The notes under the pieces were generated by a model. It saw only the letters and a program-made list of their open reading frames with translations. It was not told where the DNA came from and made no database searches. Below, in pieces: positions 24,342 through 33,093 of a DNA stretch of 64,000 nucleotides; the stretch's first letter is position 1; each line of letters opens with the position of its first letter. This DNA is from Pseudomonas quercus (GTDB lineage Bacteria > Pseudomonadota > Gammaproteobacteria > Pseudomonadales > Pseudomonadaceae): the NCBI RefSeq assembly GCF_012033695.1, contig NZ_JAAVJI010000004.1, positions 124,001 to 188,000 of the forward strand. The letters are read 5' to 3'. The translations under genes and the position numbers were made by a program.

Positions 24342-24388
24342 GTTAATGGGCGGTTAAGCCGCCTGCGAAGTCGCTAATGCAGGGTTAA
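24342..24388. promoter_or_regulatory. Two pairs of GTTAA direct repeats (OmpR-type response-regulator boxes)
   Basis: GTTAA at 24342 and 24353, then GCTAA at 24373 and GTTAA at 24384. Within each pair the spacing is 11 bases, and the pairs are 31 bases apart. Head-to-tail half-sites one helix turn apart are how OmpR/PhoB-family dimers bind. The boxes lie between the divergent TlpA-like gene and the response regulator gene, so autoregulation and control of the thioredoxin are both plausible. Confidence 0.6.
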
Positions 24389-24430
24389 TAGGGGCGGGCT
24401 ACCCTAGTGGCCTGGAAGAAGGGTTGCGTT

Positions 24431-25111
24431 ATGCACGTATTGCTGTGTGAAGACAATGAACTGATTGCCAGTGGTATCACGGCCGGCCTGGTGGCCCAAG
24501 GGGCCGTGGTGGACCACGTGGGCACCGCGCGTGCCGCAGATGCCTTGCTCAAGGCGGCAGGGTTCGACGTGATGGTCCTGGACCTAGGGCTGCCCGATGA
24601 AGACGGGCTCAAGCTGCTCCGGCGCTTGCGTCAGCAGGGGCGCGACCTGCCCGTGCTGGTGTTGACCGCCCGCGACGCCGTAACCGACCGCGTCGCCGGG
24701 CTGGAGGCCGGCGCCGACGATTACCTGATCAAGCCCTTCGACCTGCGTGAACTCAGTGCCCGCTTGCACACCCTGGTGCGGCGTACAGCCGGCCGTACCG
24801 TGAACCGTATCGAGCATGGCAGCCTGTGCCATGACCCCAGCACCCGTGAAACCTGGCTCAATGGCGAAGCGGTGGACCTGTCCCGCCGCGAACAGGCGCT
24901 GCTGCACGCGTTGCTGCAGCACAAAGGCCGGGTGCTTAGTGCCGAGCAGCTCAAGGACAGCGTGTATGGGTTTGGTGATGAAGTGGAAAGCAATGCCCTT
25001 AACGTGCACATCCACTACCTGCGCCGCAAGCTAGGCAACAGCATCGTAGAGACGGTACGCGGGTTAGGCTATCGCCTTGGGCCGGCCAGCACTGGCGAGG
25101 CCCGTTCATGA
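24431..25111 (+). CDS. OmpR/PhoB-family response regulator
   Basis: About 226 residues. The receiver has acidic residues CEDNE, phospho-acceptor Asp in VLDLGLPDEDG, and LIKPFDLRE; the C-terminal winged helix ends in ALNVHIHYLRRKLG and VRGLGYRL. It closely resembles PmrA/QseB-type regulators. ATG 24431 follows GAAGAAGGG; the frame is open slightly further but without a ribosome-binding site. It is translationally coupled (ATGA) to the sensor kinase. The signal and regulon are unknown. Confidence 0.92.
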   Translation: MHVLLCEDNELIASGITAGLVAQGAVVDHVGTARAADALLKAAGFDVMVLDLGLPDEDGLKLLRRLRQQGRDLPVLVLTARDAVTDRVAGLEAGADDYLIKPFDLRELSARLHTLVRRTAGRTVNRIEHGSLCHDPSTRETWLNGEAVDLSRREQALLHALLQHKGRVLSAEQLKDSVYGFGDEVESNALNVHIHYLRRKLGNSIVETVRGLGYRLGPASTGEARS

Positions 25112-26457
25112 GCCTGCGCCTGCGGTTGATCCTTATCCTAGGCGCGGCCTTTGTGGTGATCTGGGCCCTGGCCGCTGCCTGGATGTTCCGTGACCTGCGT
25201 GGGCAAATGATGTTTTCCCTCGACCAGCGGCTGGTAGCATCGGCCCGAATGGTGGCCGGCCTGGTTCAGCAGCTGCCACAGCCGCTTATCGGCCATGATG
25301 GCGCCCGTATCAGCGCCGACCAGGCCAGTATTCCCGATGGCATGGCCTGCAAAGTGAGCTCGCTGCGCGGTGAAATCCTGGCCGCCAGCCACCAGGGTAT
25401 CGAGGCGAACCTGGGTGAGGACGGGGGTGGTTTCCAGGACCAGGTGATCGACGGTGAGCAATGGCGCAGTTTTACCTTGCGCCATGGCGATGTGCGCATT
25501 ACCACCGCCGACCGCCACCAGGAGCGTGAAGCGCTCAATGGGGCGGTGCTGCTGGCGGCGTCGCTTCCCGTAATGATGGCCTTGTTTGGCAGCCTGGGTG
25601 TGCTGTGGTTGGGCGTAGGCCAGGGGCTGGCGCCACTCAACCGTATTCGGGACGCCCTCACCCAGCGTAGCCCCGAGGCCTTGGAGCCGCTGGTTATCAC
25701 ACCGTTGCCCTCGGAACTGCGCCCGCTGGTACACACCCAGAACCAACTGCTCCAGCGCATGGGCCAGGCCATCGAGCGCGAGCGCCGGCTGACCGACGAC
25801 GCTGCCCATGAGTTGCGCAGCCCCCTGACCGCCATCAAAACCCACTTGCAGGTGGCCAGCATGACTCAAGGGGCAGCCCATGACCTGGCGCTGGCCAATG
25901 CCGAGGCCGGGGCTGACCGCCTGCACCACACCCTTGAACAGTTGCTGCTGCTGGCACGGGTGGAAGGGCGCCTGGCGTTTGAAGCGAACAACGGCTGTGC
26001 CGTGGCGGAGGTGACCCGCCTGGCCCTCAACGATACGGCAGGCGGTGACCCCCGGCGGATCGAGACCGAACTGGAGGAGGGCGCCGCCGAAGCGCCACTG
26101 GGCGTGCCGCTGACGCTGGCGGTGGCCGCGCTGCGTAACCTGCTGGACAACGCTTTGCACCACGGCGCCAGCGACCTGGGTGTGCATCTGCACGTGCACC
26201 AGGACGGCCAGCACGCGTTGTTTCGTATCCGTGACCATGGGCCAGGCCTGGCCGAAGGGACGCTGGGCCATGTCACCGAGCGCTTCTGGCGTTCCGAAAC
26301 GAGCCAGGGCTGCGGTTTGGGGTTGGCCATTGTCGATGCCATCGTTCAACGCTGCCAAGGGCAGCTGGCGTTCAAGGCGTTACCCGATGGCCTGCAGGTA
26401 GACCTGCGCCTGCCGCTCGAAGCAGGGCACGGGCGGCCCCATGGGGCGCTGGGCTAA
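25108..26457 (+). CDS. Sensor histidine kinase (QseC/PmrB-like)
   Basis: A 449-residue inner-membrane kinase with two membrane helices (residues 7-28 and about 148-172) framing a periplasmic sensor of some 120 residues. It has a HAMP-like linker, a phospho-acceptor His in DDAAHELRSPLTAIKTH, an N-box NLLDNALHH, a G1 box DHGPGL and a G2 box GCGLGLAI. It pairs with the response regulator immediately upstream. The short periplasmic domain resembles the QseC sensor type. Confidence 0.92.
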   Translation: MSLRLRLILILGAAFVVIWALAAAWMFRDLRGQMMFSLDQRLVASARMVAGLVQQLPQPLIGHDGARISADQASIPDGMACKVSSLRGEILAASHQGIEANLGEDGGGFQDQVIDGEQWRSFTLRHGDVRITTADRHQEREALNGAVLLAASLPVMMALFGSLGVLWLGVGQGLAPLNRIRDALTQRSPEALEPLVITPLPSELRPLVHTQNQLLQRMGQAIERERRLTDDAAHELRSPLTAIKTHLQVASMTQGAAHDLALANAEAGADRLHHTLEQLLLLARVEGRLAFEANNGCAVAEVTRLALNDTAGGDPRRIETELEEGAAEAPLGVPLTLAVAALRNLLDNALHHGASDLGVHLHVHQDGQHALFRIRDHGPGLAEGTLGHVTERFWRSETSQGCGLGLAIVDAIVQRCQGQLAFKALPDGLQVDLRLPLEAGHGRPHGALG

Positions 26458-26605
26458 CGGCGCAGGAGGCCAAACAGGTTTGCTGGCTGTCGTCTATTAT
26501 GTTTGACATTCATGCTTGGTCTATAGCATTTTGCTGACCATTACGGCCTTACATGACGCCGGATGATTGATATGTTTTACAACTGACCAGCCTCGGCGGT
26601 GCTTC

Positions 26606-27379
26606 GTGAACAGCGTAACGACAAAAAACCGGGCCAAACCGGTCGTCCTCATGACCATGGGCGTGCAAGAGCGTAAGGGTCACCTCTATCAAGTAATGAC
26701 ACACAAATACATCACGCCCTTAGTAGACATTTCAGGCTGTGTGCCTGTGCTGGTCCCTACGTGCTGCGGCATCGATGACCTCAACGCCTACCTGGACATG
26801 GCCGATGGCGTTTACCTGACCGGCGCTGGCTCGAACATCGACCCCGCACTATACGGGCAGGAAAATAAAACGCCAGAGAAGACACAGGACCCGGACCGCG
26901 ACCATTTCGATATCCCATTGATTCGCGCAGCGCTGGATCGGGGCTTGCCGATCTTTGCCATTTGCCGGGGCATGCAGGAAGTGAACGTGGCCTTGGGCGG
27001 AAACATTCATCAAAAGCTGTATGCCGTACCCGGCAAGCAGGACCACCGGGAAGACCCTGAGGCACCCGTCGCTGTTCAATACGGTGACAGCCATGGCGTT
27101 GACGTGACCACGGGCAGTTGGCTGGCCGACAGCCTAGGCCGTTGCGACATTCGGGTGAATTCGCTGCATGGTCAGGGTATCGACCAACTGGCCCCTGGCC
27201 TGGAAGTATTGGGCACCGCCCCAGATGGTGTGATTGAAGCGTTTCATGCCCCCTCCCTCTCACGCTTCCTGGTAGGTGTGCAATGGCACCCGGAATGGCA
27301 GGCCAGCGATAACCCCGTCTCCGTCAAGCTGTTCGAAGCCTTCGGCGAGGCCTGTCGGCGGTTCAAGGCCGGGGCCTGA
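26606..27379 (+). CDS. Gamma-glutamyl-GABA hydrolase family protein (PuuD/peptidase C26)
   Basis: About 257 residues, class I glutamine-amidotransferase-like hydrolase. The nucleophile Cys sits in FAICRGMQEVNVALGG and the catalytic His/Glu in VQWHPEWQ. PuuD cleaves gamma-glutamyl-GABA in polyamine degradation. The frame is open to a TTG at 26567, but GTG 26606 (VNSVTTKNR, then RAKPVVLMTMG) fits family N-termini better. It has no polyamine genes next to it, so the substrate is inferred from the family only. Confidence 0.85.
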   Translation: MNSVTTKNRAKPVVLMTMGVQERKGHLYQVMTHKYITPLVDISGCVPVLVPTCCGIDDLNAYLDMADGVYLTGAGSNIDPALYGQENKTPEKTQDPDRDHFDIPLIRAALDRGLPIFAICRGMQEVNVALGGNIHQKLYAVPGKQDHREDPEAPVAVQYGDSHGVDVTTGSWLADSLGRCDIRVNSLHGQGIDQLAPGLEVLGTAPDGVIEAFHAPSLSRFLVGVQWHPEWQASDNPVSVKLFEAFGEACRRFKAGA

Positions 27380-27416
27380 ACCAAAAGCCCACTGGGCAGG
27401 CGCACGAACCACTGTT

Positions 27417-27521
27417 GGACCGGTCGCAGCCGAAGGCGGAGGCCGGGAACCCTAGGCCTCGGCGAAGGCACACGATTCCCTGCTGTGGGACCGGTCGCAG
27501 CCGAAGGCGAAGGCCGGGAAC
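27417..27521. repeat. Two direct copies of a 34-base intergenic repeat
   Basis: Units at 27417-27450 and 27488-27521 differ at one base and are 71 bases apart. Each starts GGACCGGTCGCAGCCGAAGG and ends GGCCGGGAAC. A variant occurs at 46641-46674, and a shortened one ends near 36676. They sit only between genes. This is a species repeat family (REP-like), not a CRISPR array. The rest of 27380-27723 holds no gene that I can support. Confidence 0.75.
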
Positions 27522-27723
27522 AGGTTGACACCGTGTGGAGGCCGTCCGGGCTCCTCCGCTGCGCCCACGCTACGCGAACTCCCACAACGAACATGTACCG
27601 CGTCAGGGCTAAAATCCCTACTCGCATTCGGCAATCCTAGTACCAGCCGGTTATGCTGCGCGCCTCACGGCGCCTTGCGCTCAAAGACAACGTCACAGGG
27701 AAGTGGCACGGTACGAGAACTGT

Positions 27724-29016
27724 ATGGCTATTGCCCCTGCCCATCGCTCAATGGCGCCTCTGTCACGCGAGGACCATAAAACCCTTGCCCTGGCAGCCCT
27801 CGGCGGGGCGCTGGAGATCTACGACTTCATCATCTTCGTGTTCTTCGCGCTCACGCTGTCCAAATTGTTTTTCCCGCCCGACATGCCGGAATGGCTTCGG
27901 TTGATGCAGAGTTTTGGCATCTTCGCGACGGGCTACCTGGCCCGACCTCTGGGTGGGCTAGTGATGGCGCACTACGCCGACCGATTAGGCCGCAAGCGCA
28001 TGTTCAGCCTGAGCATCCTGATGATGGCTTTGCCCTGCCTGGTCATAGGGGCAATGCCCACCTACGCGACCATTGGTTATTGGGCCCCCGTTACCCTGCT
28101 GGCATTGCGGGTGCTCCAGGGCGCAGCGGTGGGCGGTGAAGTGCCCAGTGCCTGGGTGTTCGTAGCCGAGCACGTGCCCGCCCATCGGCGCGGTTACGCA
28201 TTGGGCTTTTTGCAAGCGGGGCTAACCTTCGGCTATTTGCTGGGCGCGTTGATTGCTACGGTACTGGCGCGCGCCCTGAGCCCTGAGCAGATGCTGGACT
28301 ACGGCTGGCGATTGCCCTTTTTGCTGGGCGGTGTATTTGGCGTATTGGGGGTGTGGCTGCGCAGGCTGCTCAGCGAAACGCCTGTATTTCTGGCCATGCG
28401 TGAACGCCGGCTTGCGGGCGCCCCCTTGCCGCTCAAGCAGGTGTTGAGCGCCCATCGCGCCAGCTTGCTGCCAGCCGTCACCTTGACCTGTGTGCTAACC
28501 ACGGCCGTTGTGGTGCTGGTAGTGCTCACCCCAACCGTCATGCAGCGTTACTTTGGCCTGGCAGCGGCAGATACCTTTGCGCTGAGCAGCATTGGGATTG
28601 TGTTCCTGAATGTGGGCTGCGTGCTTGCCGGCCTGCTGGTGGACCGTATCGGCCCCTGGCGCGCCCTGTTGGTGTACAGCCTGCTGCTGCCTTTAGGCAC
28701 CTTTGCGCTGTATGCCAACTTGATATTCAACCTGGGCGTAACGGGGCTGGCTTACGCCTTTGCAGGCCTGTGCAGTGGCGTGGTAGGGGTGGTGCCCGCT
28801 GTGATGGTTGGGCTGTTCCCACCGCACGTACGCGTATCGGGCATTTCCCTGACCTATAACCTGGCCTACGCCCTCTGGGCCAGCCTCACACCGTTAGGGT
28901 TGCTTATGCTCATGCCCGCCAGCCCTTGGGTGCTGGTGGGGTATAGCGTATTGATGGGGCTGGTAGGCACTGCCTGTTACATGGCTGTTGGGGTGGGCAA
29001 GGCCCTGGAACGCTAA
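27724..29016 (+). CDS. MHS-family MFS transporter (ProP/KgtP-like)
   Basis: About 430 residues with 12 membrane helices. It has the metabolite:H+ symporter signature ALGGALEIYDFIIFVFFA at the first helix, LGRKRMF in the loop between helices 2 and 3, and RVLQGAAVGGEVPSAWVF. The family takes up osmolytes, dicarboxylates or aromatic acids; the substrate here is unknown. ATG 27724 was preferred over ATG 27751 and the longer frame from 27703. It stands alone between an intergenic repeat region and a convergent DUF1853 gene. Confidence 0.87.
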   Translation: MAIAPAHRSMAPLSREDHKTLALAALGGALEIYDFIIFVFFALTLSKLFFPPDMPEWLRLMQSFGIFATGYLARPLGGLVMAHYADRLGRKRMFSLSILMMALPCLVIGAMPTYATIGYWAPVTLLALRVLQGAAVGGEVPSAWVFVAEHVPAHRRGYALGFLQAGLTFGYLLGALIATVLARALSPEQMLDYGWRLPFLLGGVFGVLGVWLRRLLSETPVFLAMRERRLAGAPLPLKQVLSAHRASLLPAVTLTCVLTTAVVVLVVLTPTVMQRYFGLAAADTFALSSIGIVFLNVGCVLAGLLVDRIGPWRALLVYSLLLPLGTFALYANLIFNLGVTGLAYAFAGLCSGVVGVVPAVMVGLFPPHVRVSGISLTYNLAYALWASLTPLGLLMLMPASPWVLVGYSVLMGLVGTACYMAVGVGKALER

Positions 29017-29034
29017 CCTTGCCGTGCTTCGGGC

Positions 29035-29964
29035 TCACCCCGGCCAGTCATCACCGACCAGAAACAGCCGTTGGGCCTCATGAGCAAATTCACCCTCCGG
29101 TACCATCCTTACCACCAGTTGCGCTGGCGCGTCCGAGGGCAAATCGTCCAGCCAGCGATGGAACGTGAAGGTATCCCACAGCTCGCTTGTCAGCATACGT
29201 GCTGGCGCCAGCCACTGGGCATGCGGCAAGGGCTGCCAATACCCCTGGGCGTTGGCAGCCAAGGCCGGCCACTGGCAGCGGTGTACCCAATCACCCCGTA
29301 AATGGTCCGGGTGGGCGCCAGCAGGCGCTTCGCCGTGGGCATGCCAAGAGTAGAACAGGTAACCCCCCAGCCACAGCCAGGGCTGCGGTGCCGCGATGCC
29401 CAGTGCCGAGAGTCGCTGCCGCGCGGCCGGGGTGTTGGCCATGGGCAACTGGTGGCCGCTCAGGTGCAGCAGTTTTCGATCCAGGCGGTCGTCGCGCCCA
29501 GGCCCCAGCCAATCGCAGGTGTCCTCGCCAGACGCGTCGTCCCTGCCCAGGTAGAACTTCACCGCCAGCTCAAGGTGATGAACGCCGTCCCTGTCCCGCA
29601 GTACGGCATCCATCTCCCCCAAGGTATGCCCGTTATCGCGGATGGGCAGGTTGGCGGCCAGCAGCTCCACGCCCGGCGCTTCACGCAGTGCGAACTGCCA
29701 GAGCCGCTCATAGTAGAGCCCCAGCCTGTGGCTCGAACTCACAGCCAGCCAGTCACTCAAAGAAGCGTCGTCCTGGTCCAGCAGGCGAAGCCAACGAACC
29801 AGCCCTTCAGGGTCATGGGCCCAGTCGCTGCCTTTGAGCGGGTGGCGTTGCGCCCAAGGTGCTTGGCTGAGCATGGCCGGGGACGTGACAACCCAGGCCA
29901 GGTCTCGCACAGCGGGACGGCGCAACAGGCGGGGAAGGTGAGCCAGGGATGCGAATGGATTCAT
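29035..29964 (-). CDS. DUF1853 family protein
   Basis: About 309 residues matching the DUF1853 pattern: RLGLYYERLWQFAL near the centre, then ELAVKFYLG with a PD-(D/E)XK-like appearance (GEMDAVLRD, then HLELAVKFYLG), suggesting a nuclease fold that has not been proved. ATG 29964 (MNPFASLAHLPRLL) was chosen over a longer frame. It is divergent from nadK, 114 bases away. Confidence 0.8.
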   Translation of the reverse strand: MNPFASLAHLPRLLRRPAVRDLAWVVTSPAMLSQAPWAQRHPLKGSDWAHDPEGLVRWLRLLDQDDASLSDWLAVSSSHRLGLYYERLWQFALREAPGVELLAANLPIRDNGHTLGEMDAVLRDRDGVHHLELAVKFYLGRDDASGEDTCDWLGPGRDDRLDRKLLHLSGHQLPMANTPAARQRLSALGIAAPQPWLWLGGYLFYSWHAHGEAPAGAHPDHLRGDWVHRCQWPALAANAQGYWQPLPHAQWLAPARMLTSELWDTFTFHRWLDDLPSDAPAQLVVRMVPEGEFAHEAQRLFLVGDDWPG

Positions 29965-30078
29965 CCACGCAGCATAGCGCGCTGTTGTTGAACGTAAAGG
30001 GCCGGCCACGGCTTTTGTCTGGGCTCGCGCTTTGGCCCATAATTACCGCTTCGCCTTACCTTGAGCCTCGGGAGCCCC

Positions 30079-30969
30079 ATGGAGCAGTTTCGCAATATCG
30101 GTATCATCGGCCGCCTTGGCAGCACCCAGGTGCTGGACACCATTCGCCGGCTGAAGAAATTCCTGGTGGAACGGCACCTGCACGTGATTCTTGAGGACAC
30201 TATCGCTGAAGTGCTACCGGGGCACAGCCTGCAAACCTCCACCCGCAAGCTGCTGGGCGAGGTGTGTGACCTGGTGATCGTGGTAGGGGGTGATGGCAGC
30301 CTGTTGGGTGCGGCCCGCGCGCTCGCACGGCACCATACGCCAGTGCTGGGCGTGAACCGCGGCAGCCTGGGCTTTCTCACGGACATCCGGCCCGATGAGC
30401 TTGAAGTGAAAGTAGCCGAGGTACTCAACGGCCACTACCTGGTGGAGAGCCGCTTCCTGCTGGAAGCCGAGGTGCGACGCCACGGCGAGGCCATCGGCCA
30501 GGGCGATGCACTGAACGACGTGGTGCTGCACCCTGGCAAATCTACCCGCATGATCGAATTCGAGATTTACATCGACGGCCAGTTCGTGTGCAGCCAGAAG
30601 GCCGACGGCTTGATTGTGGCCACACCCACCGGCTCCACGGCCTATGCCCTGTCTGCCGGCGGGCCGATCATGCACCCCAAGCTGGACGCCATTGTGATCG
30701 TGCCCATGTACCCGCACACCCTGTCCGGTCGCCCTATCGTGGTGGATGGCAACAGTGAATTGAAGATTGTGGTGGCCAAGGACATGACCATCTACCCCCA
30801 AGTGTCCTGCGACGGTCAGAACCACTTCACCTGTGCCCCTGGCGACACGGTGACAGTGAAAAAGAAACCCCAGAAGCTGCGGCTCATTCACCCACTGGAC
30901 CACAACTACTACGAGGTGTGCCGTACCAAGCTGGGCTGGGGCAGCAAGCTCGGCGGCGGAGGCGAGTGA
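30079..30969 (+). CDS. nadK: NAD kinase
   Basis: A 296-residue enzyme that phosphorylates NAD to NADP. It has the GGDGS motif in LVIVVGGDGSLLGAARALA, the NE/ND-type motif ALNDVVLHPGK, and the glycine-rich VATPTGSTAYALSAGGPI. ATG 30079 (MEQFRNIGIIGRLGS) follows CGGGAG; the TTG at 30061 is not needed. The stop overlaps the next start as TGATG, so it is coupled to the phosphoesterase gene. Confidence 0.95.
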   Translation: MEQFRNIGIIGRLGSTQVLDTIRRLKKFLVERHLHVILEDTIAEVLPGHSLQTSTRKLLGEVCDLVIVVGGDGSLLGAARALARHHTPVLGVNRGSLGFLTDIRPDELEVKVAEVLNGHYLVESRFLLEAEVRRHGEAIGQGDALNDVVLHPGKSTRMIEFEIYIDGQFVCSQKADGLIVATPTGSTAYALSAGGPIMHPKLDAIVIVPMYPHTLSGRPIVVDGNSELKIVVAKDMTIYPQVSCDGQNHFTCAPGDTVTVKKKPQKLRLIHPLDHNYYEVCRTKLGWGSKLGGGGE

Positions 30970-31940
30970 TGCTGGACCCTTCCAGAAGGTACGACCTGAT
31001 TGGCGACATACATGGCTGCGCGCACACGCTTGAGCACCTGCTCGACGTGCTGGGCTATCGGCGCCAGGGCGGTGTGTGGCGCCATGCCCAGCGTCAGGCG
31101 GTCTTTTTGGGCGACATCATTGACCGTGGCCCGCGCATTCGTGAGGCCCTGCACATCGTCCATGACATGGTGCAGGCCGGCCAGGCCTGGTGCCTGATGG
31201 GCAACCACGAGTTCAATGCCTTGGGCTGGGCCACGCCCGCCTTGCCAGGCACGGGGAAAGCTTTCGTGCGCGAGCATACGGTTCGCCACGAGCGGCTGAT
31301 GCAGGCCACGCTGGAACAGTTTGCCCACCACCCCGAGGACTGGAACGCCTTCACACAGTGGTTCTATGAGCTGCCCCTGTTTGTGGATGCCGGGCGTTTC
31401 CGCCTGGTGCATGCGTGCTGGGACAACCCCCTCATCAGCCAACTGCGCCACAGCTTTGCCGACGGCCGCGTAGACGCGCATTTCGTGCAGGCGGCCAGCG
31501 TACCCAACAGTTTCGCGGCCAGGGTTTTCGATCGGCTGCTGCGCGGCACGGATATGCGCCTGCCCGAAGGCATGGCCATTACCGGTGGCGATGGCCTCAC
31601 CCGGGCGTTCTTCCGCACCAAGTTCTGGGAAGATGACCCGCAAACCTATGGGGATGTGGTGTTCCAGCCCGACGCGCTGCCAGACACCGTGGCCCGTACG
31701 CCACTGAGCGTTACTGACAAGCAGGCCTTGCTGCGCTACGGCACCGACGAGCCGCTCCTGTTCGTAGGGCATTACTGGCGCAGCGGCCGCCCGGCGCCGA
31801 TCCGCCCCAACCTGGCCTGCCTGGACTACAGCGCCGTGCTTTACGGCAAGCTGGTCGCCTACCGCCTGGACGAAGAAACCTTGATCGACCCCGCCAAGTT
31901 CGTATGGGTGGACGTTCGCCGCCCGGAGCACACACCGTGA
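30969..31940 (+). CDS. Calcineurin-type metallophosphoesterase (PrpA/ApaH-like)
   Basis: 323 residues with the full metal-ligand set: GDIHGCAHTLEHLL, FLGDIIDRGP, MGNHEFN and a late FVGHYWR histidine. It resembles serine/threonine or dinucleotide phosphatases; the substrate is unknown. The true start is ATG 30969, which shares one base with the nadK stop; upstream codons lie inside nadK. It overlaps the rhomboid gene by four bases. Confidence 0.88.
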   Translation: MLDPSRRYDLIGDIHGCAHTLEHLLDVLGYRRQGGVWRHAQRQAVFLGDIIDRGPRIREALHIVHDMVQAGQAWCLMGNHEFNALGWATPALPGTGKAFVREHTVRHERLMQATLEQFAHHPEDWNAFTQWFYELPLFVDAGRFRLVHACWDNPLISQLRHSFADGRVDAHFVQAASVPNSFAARVFDRLLRGTDMRLPEGMAITGGDGLTRAFFRTKFWEDDPQTYGDVVFQPDALPDTVARTPLSVTDKQALLRYGTDEPLLFVGHYWRSGRPAPIRPNLACLDYSAVLYGKLVAYRLDEETLIDPAKFVWVDVRRPEHTP

Positions 31941-32809
31941 AGCCTATCCTCGCCCTGCGCCTGCCTGTTTCCCACGACCTTAGTGGTTTTGTACGCCTGC
32001 TCCGGCGCCTTCAGGTGCCTTATCGGGTGACCGAGGAAGGCCCGGACCAGGCCGTCTGGGTGCCGACTGAGCAGCTGGCCGGGCAGGTGCGCGAACTGTA
32101 CGAGCGCTACCCCGAAGGGGATACCGCCCCAGCCCAACCTCAACAGGCCTTGCCTGGCCCAGGGCGCGGCCAAGGGCTCTGGCGCCAGTTACGCGCCAGC
32201 CCTGTCACCACGGCCGTGCTTGTCATCTGCCTGGTGGTAGCCGGCATTAGCCTGCTTGGCGACAACCTGGCGCCCTTGCACTGGCTGACCTTCGTGGACT
32301 TCCACCAGCAAGGCGACTATGCCTGGTTCATGCCGTGGGTCGCGACCCTGGAGGCGGGGCAGTGGTGGCGGCTGGTAACCCCCATCTTCATCCACTTCGG
32401 CATTCTTCACCTGACCATGAACGGGCTGTGGTTCTGGGAGCTGGGCCGGCGTATCGAGTGGCGCCAGGGGGCCCTAGGGCTGGCCGGGCTTACCGTGCTG
32501 TTTGGGGCAGTGTCCAACCTGGCACAGTACCTGTGGAGCGGGCCTGCCCTGTTCGGCGGGCTGTCGGGTGTGCTCTATGCCCTGCTGGGGCACGTCTGGC
32601 TGTTCAACTGGCTAGCGCCTTCGCCCCTTTATCGGATGCCCAAGGGCGTGCTGATCATGATGCTGGCCTGGCTGGGCCTATGCCTGGTTGGCGCTGCCAG
32701 CGTGCTGGGCTTTGGTGAAATCGCCAACGGCGCGCATTTGGGCGGTTTTGTGGTGGGGTGTATAACAGGGCTATTGGGTGGCGCCTTGGCACGCCGTAAA
32801 ATGGCCTGA
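31937..32809 (+). CDS. Rhomboid-family intramembrane serine protease (GlpG-like)
   Basis: About 290 residues. An N-terminal cytosolic domain like that of GlpG is followed by six membrane helices. The catalytic Ser is in FGGLSGVLYALLGH and the His in NGAHLGGFVVG; HLTMNGLWFWELGRRIE has the oxyanion His/Asn. It cleaves membrane proteins within the bilayer. It starts at GTG 31937 overlapping the previous stop (GTGA); the longer frame lies inside the upstream gene. Confidence 0.92.
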   Translation: MKPILALRLPVSHDLSGFVRLLRRLQVPYRVTEEGPDQAVWVPTEQLAGQVRELYERYPEGDTAPAQPQQALPGPGRGQGLWRQLRASPVTTAVLVICLVVAGISLLGDNLAPLHWLTFVDFHQQGDYAWFMPWVATLEAGQWWRLVTPIFIHFGILHLTMNGLWFWELGRRIEWRQGALGLAGLTVLFGAVSNLAQYLWSGPALFGGLSGVLYALLGHVWLFNWLAPSPLYRMPKGVLIMMLAWLGLCLVGAASVLGFGEIANGAHLGGFVVGCITGLLGGALARRKMA

Positions 32810-32832
32810 CACTTGAACGGTATGGAATTGCG

Positions 32833-33093
32833 ATGAACAACTTCGCTGAAATGATCGAAAACATCACCCCGGACATCTACGAAAGCCTGAAGCTGGCCGT
32901 GGAAATCGGCAAATGGTCCGATGGGCGCAAGCTGACTCAGGAACAAAAGGAGCTGTCCTTGCAGGCCGTGATCGCCTGGGAGCTGCAGAACCTGCCGGAG
33001 GACCAGCGCACCGGTTACATGGGGCCGCAGGAATGCAGCTCCAAGGCGGCGCCCGTGGCCAACATCCTGTTCAAATCGGATGCTATCCATTGA
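32833..33093 (+). CDS. YeaC-like DUF1315 protein
   Basis: An 86-residue protein with the DUF1315 pattern: ITPDIYESLKLAVEIGKWSDG and LTQEQKELSLQAVIAWE. Function unknown. The ATG lies 23 bases after the rhomboid gene. Its stop overlaps a TTG start of the DUF2797 gene (TTGA), a conserved pair in pseudomonads. Confidence 0.88.
   Translation: MNNFAEMIENITPDIYESLKLAVEIGKWSDGRKLTQEQKELSLQAVIAWELQNLPEDQRTGYMGPQECSSKAAPVANILFKSDAIH

Noticed and set aside
27417..27521. CRISPR array
   Set aside because: Only two units with a 37-base gap, other copies scattered elsewhere between genes, and no cas genes.
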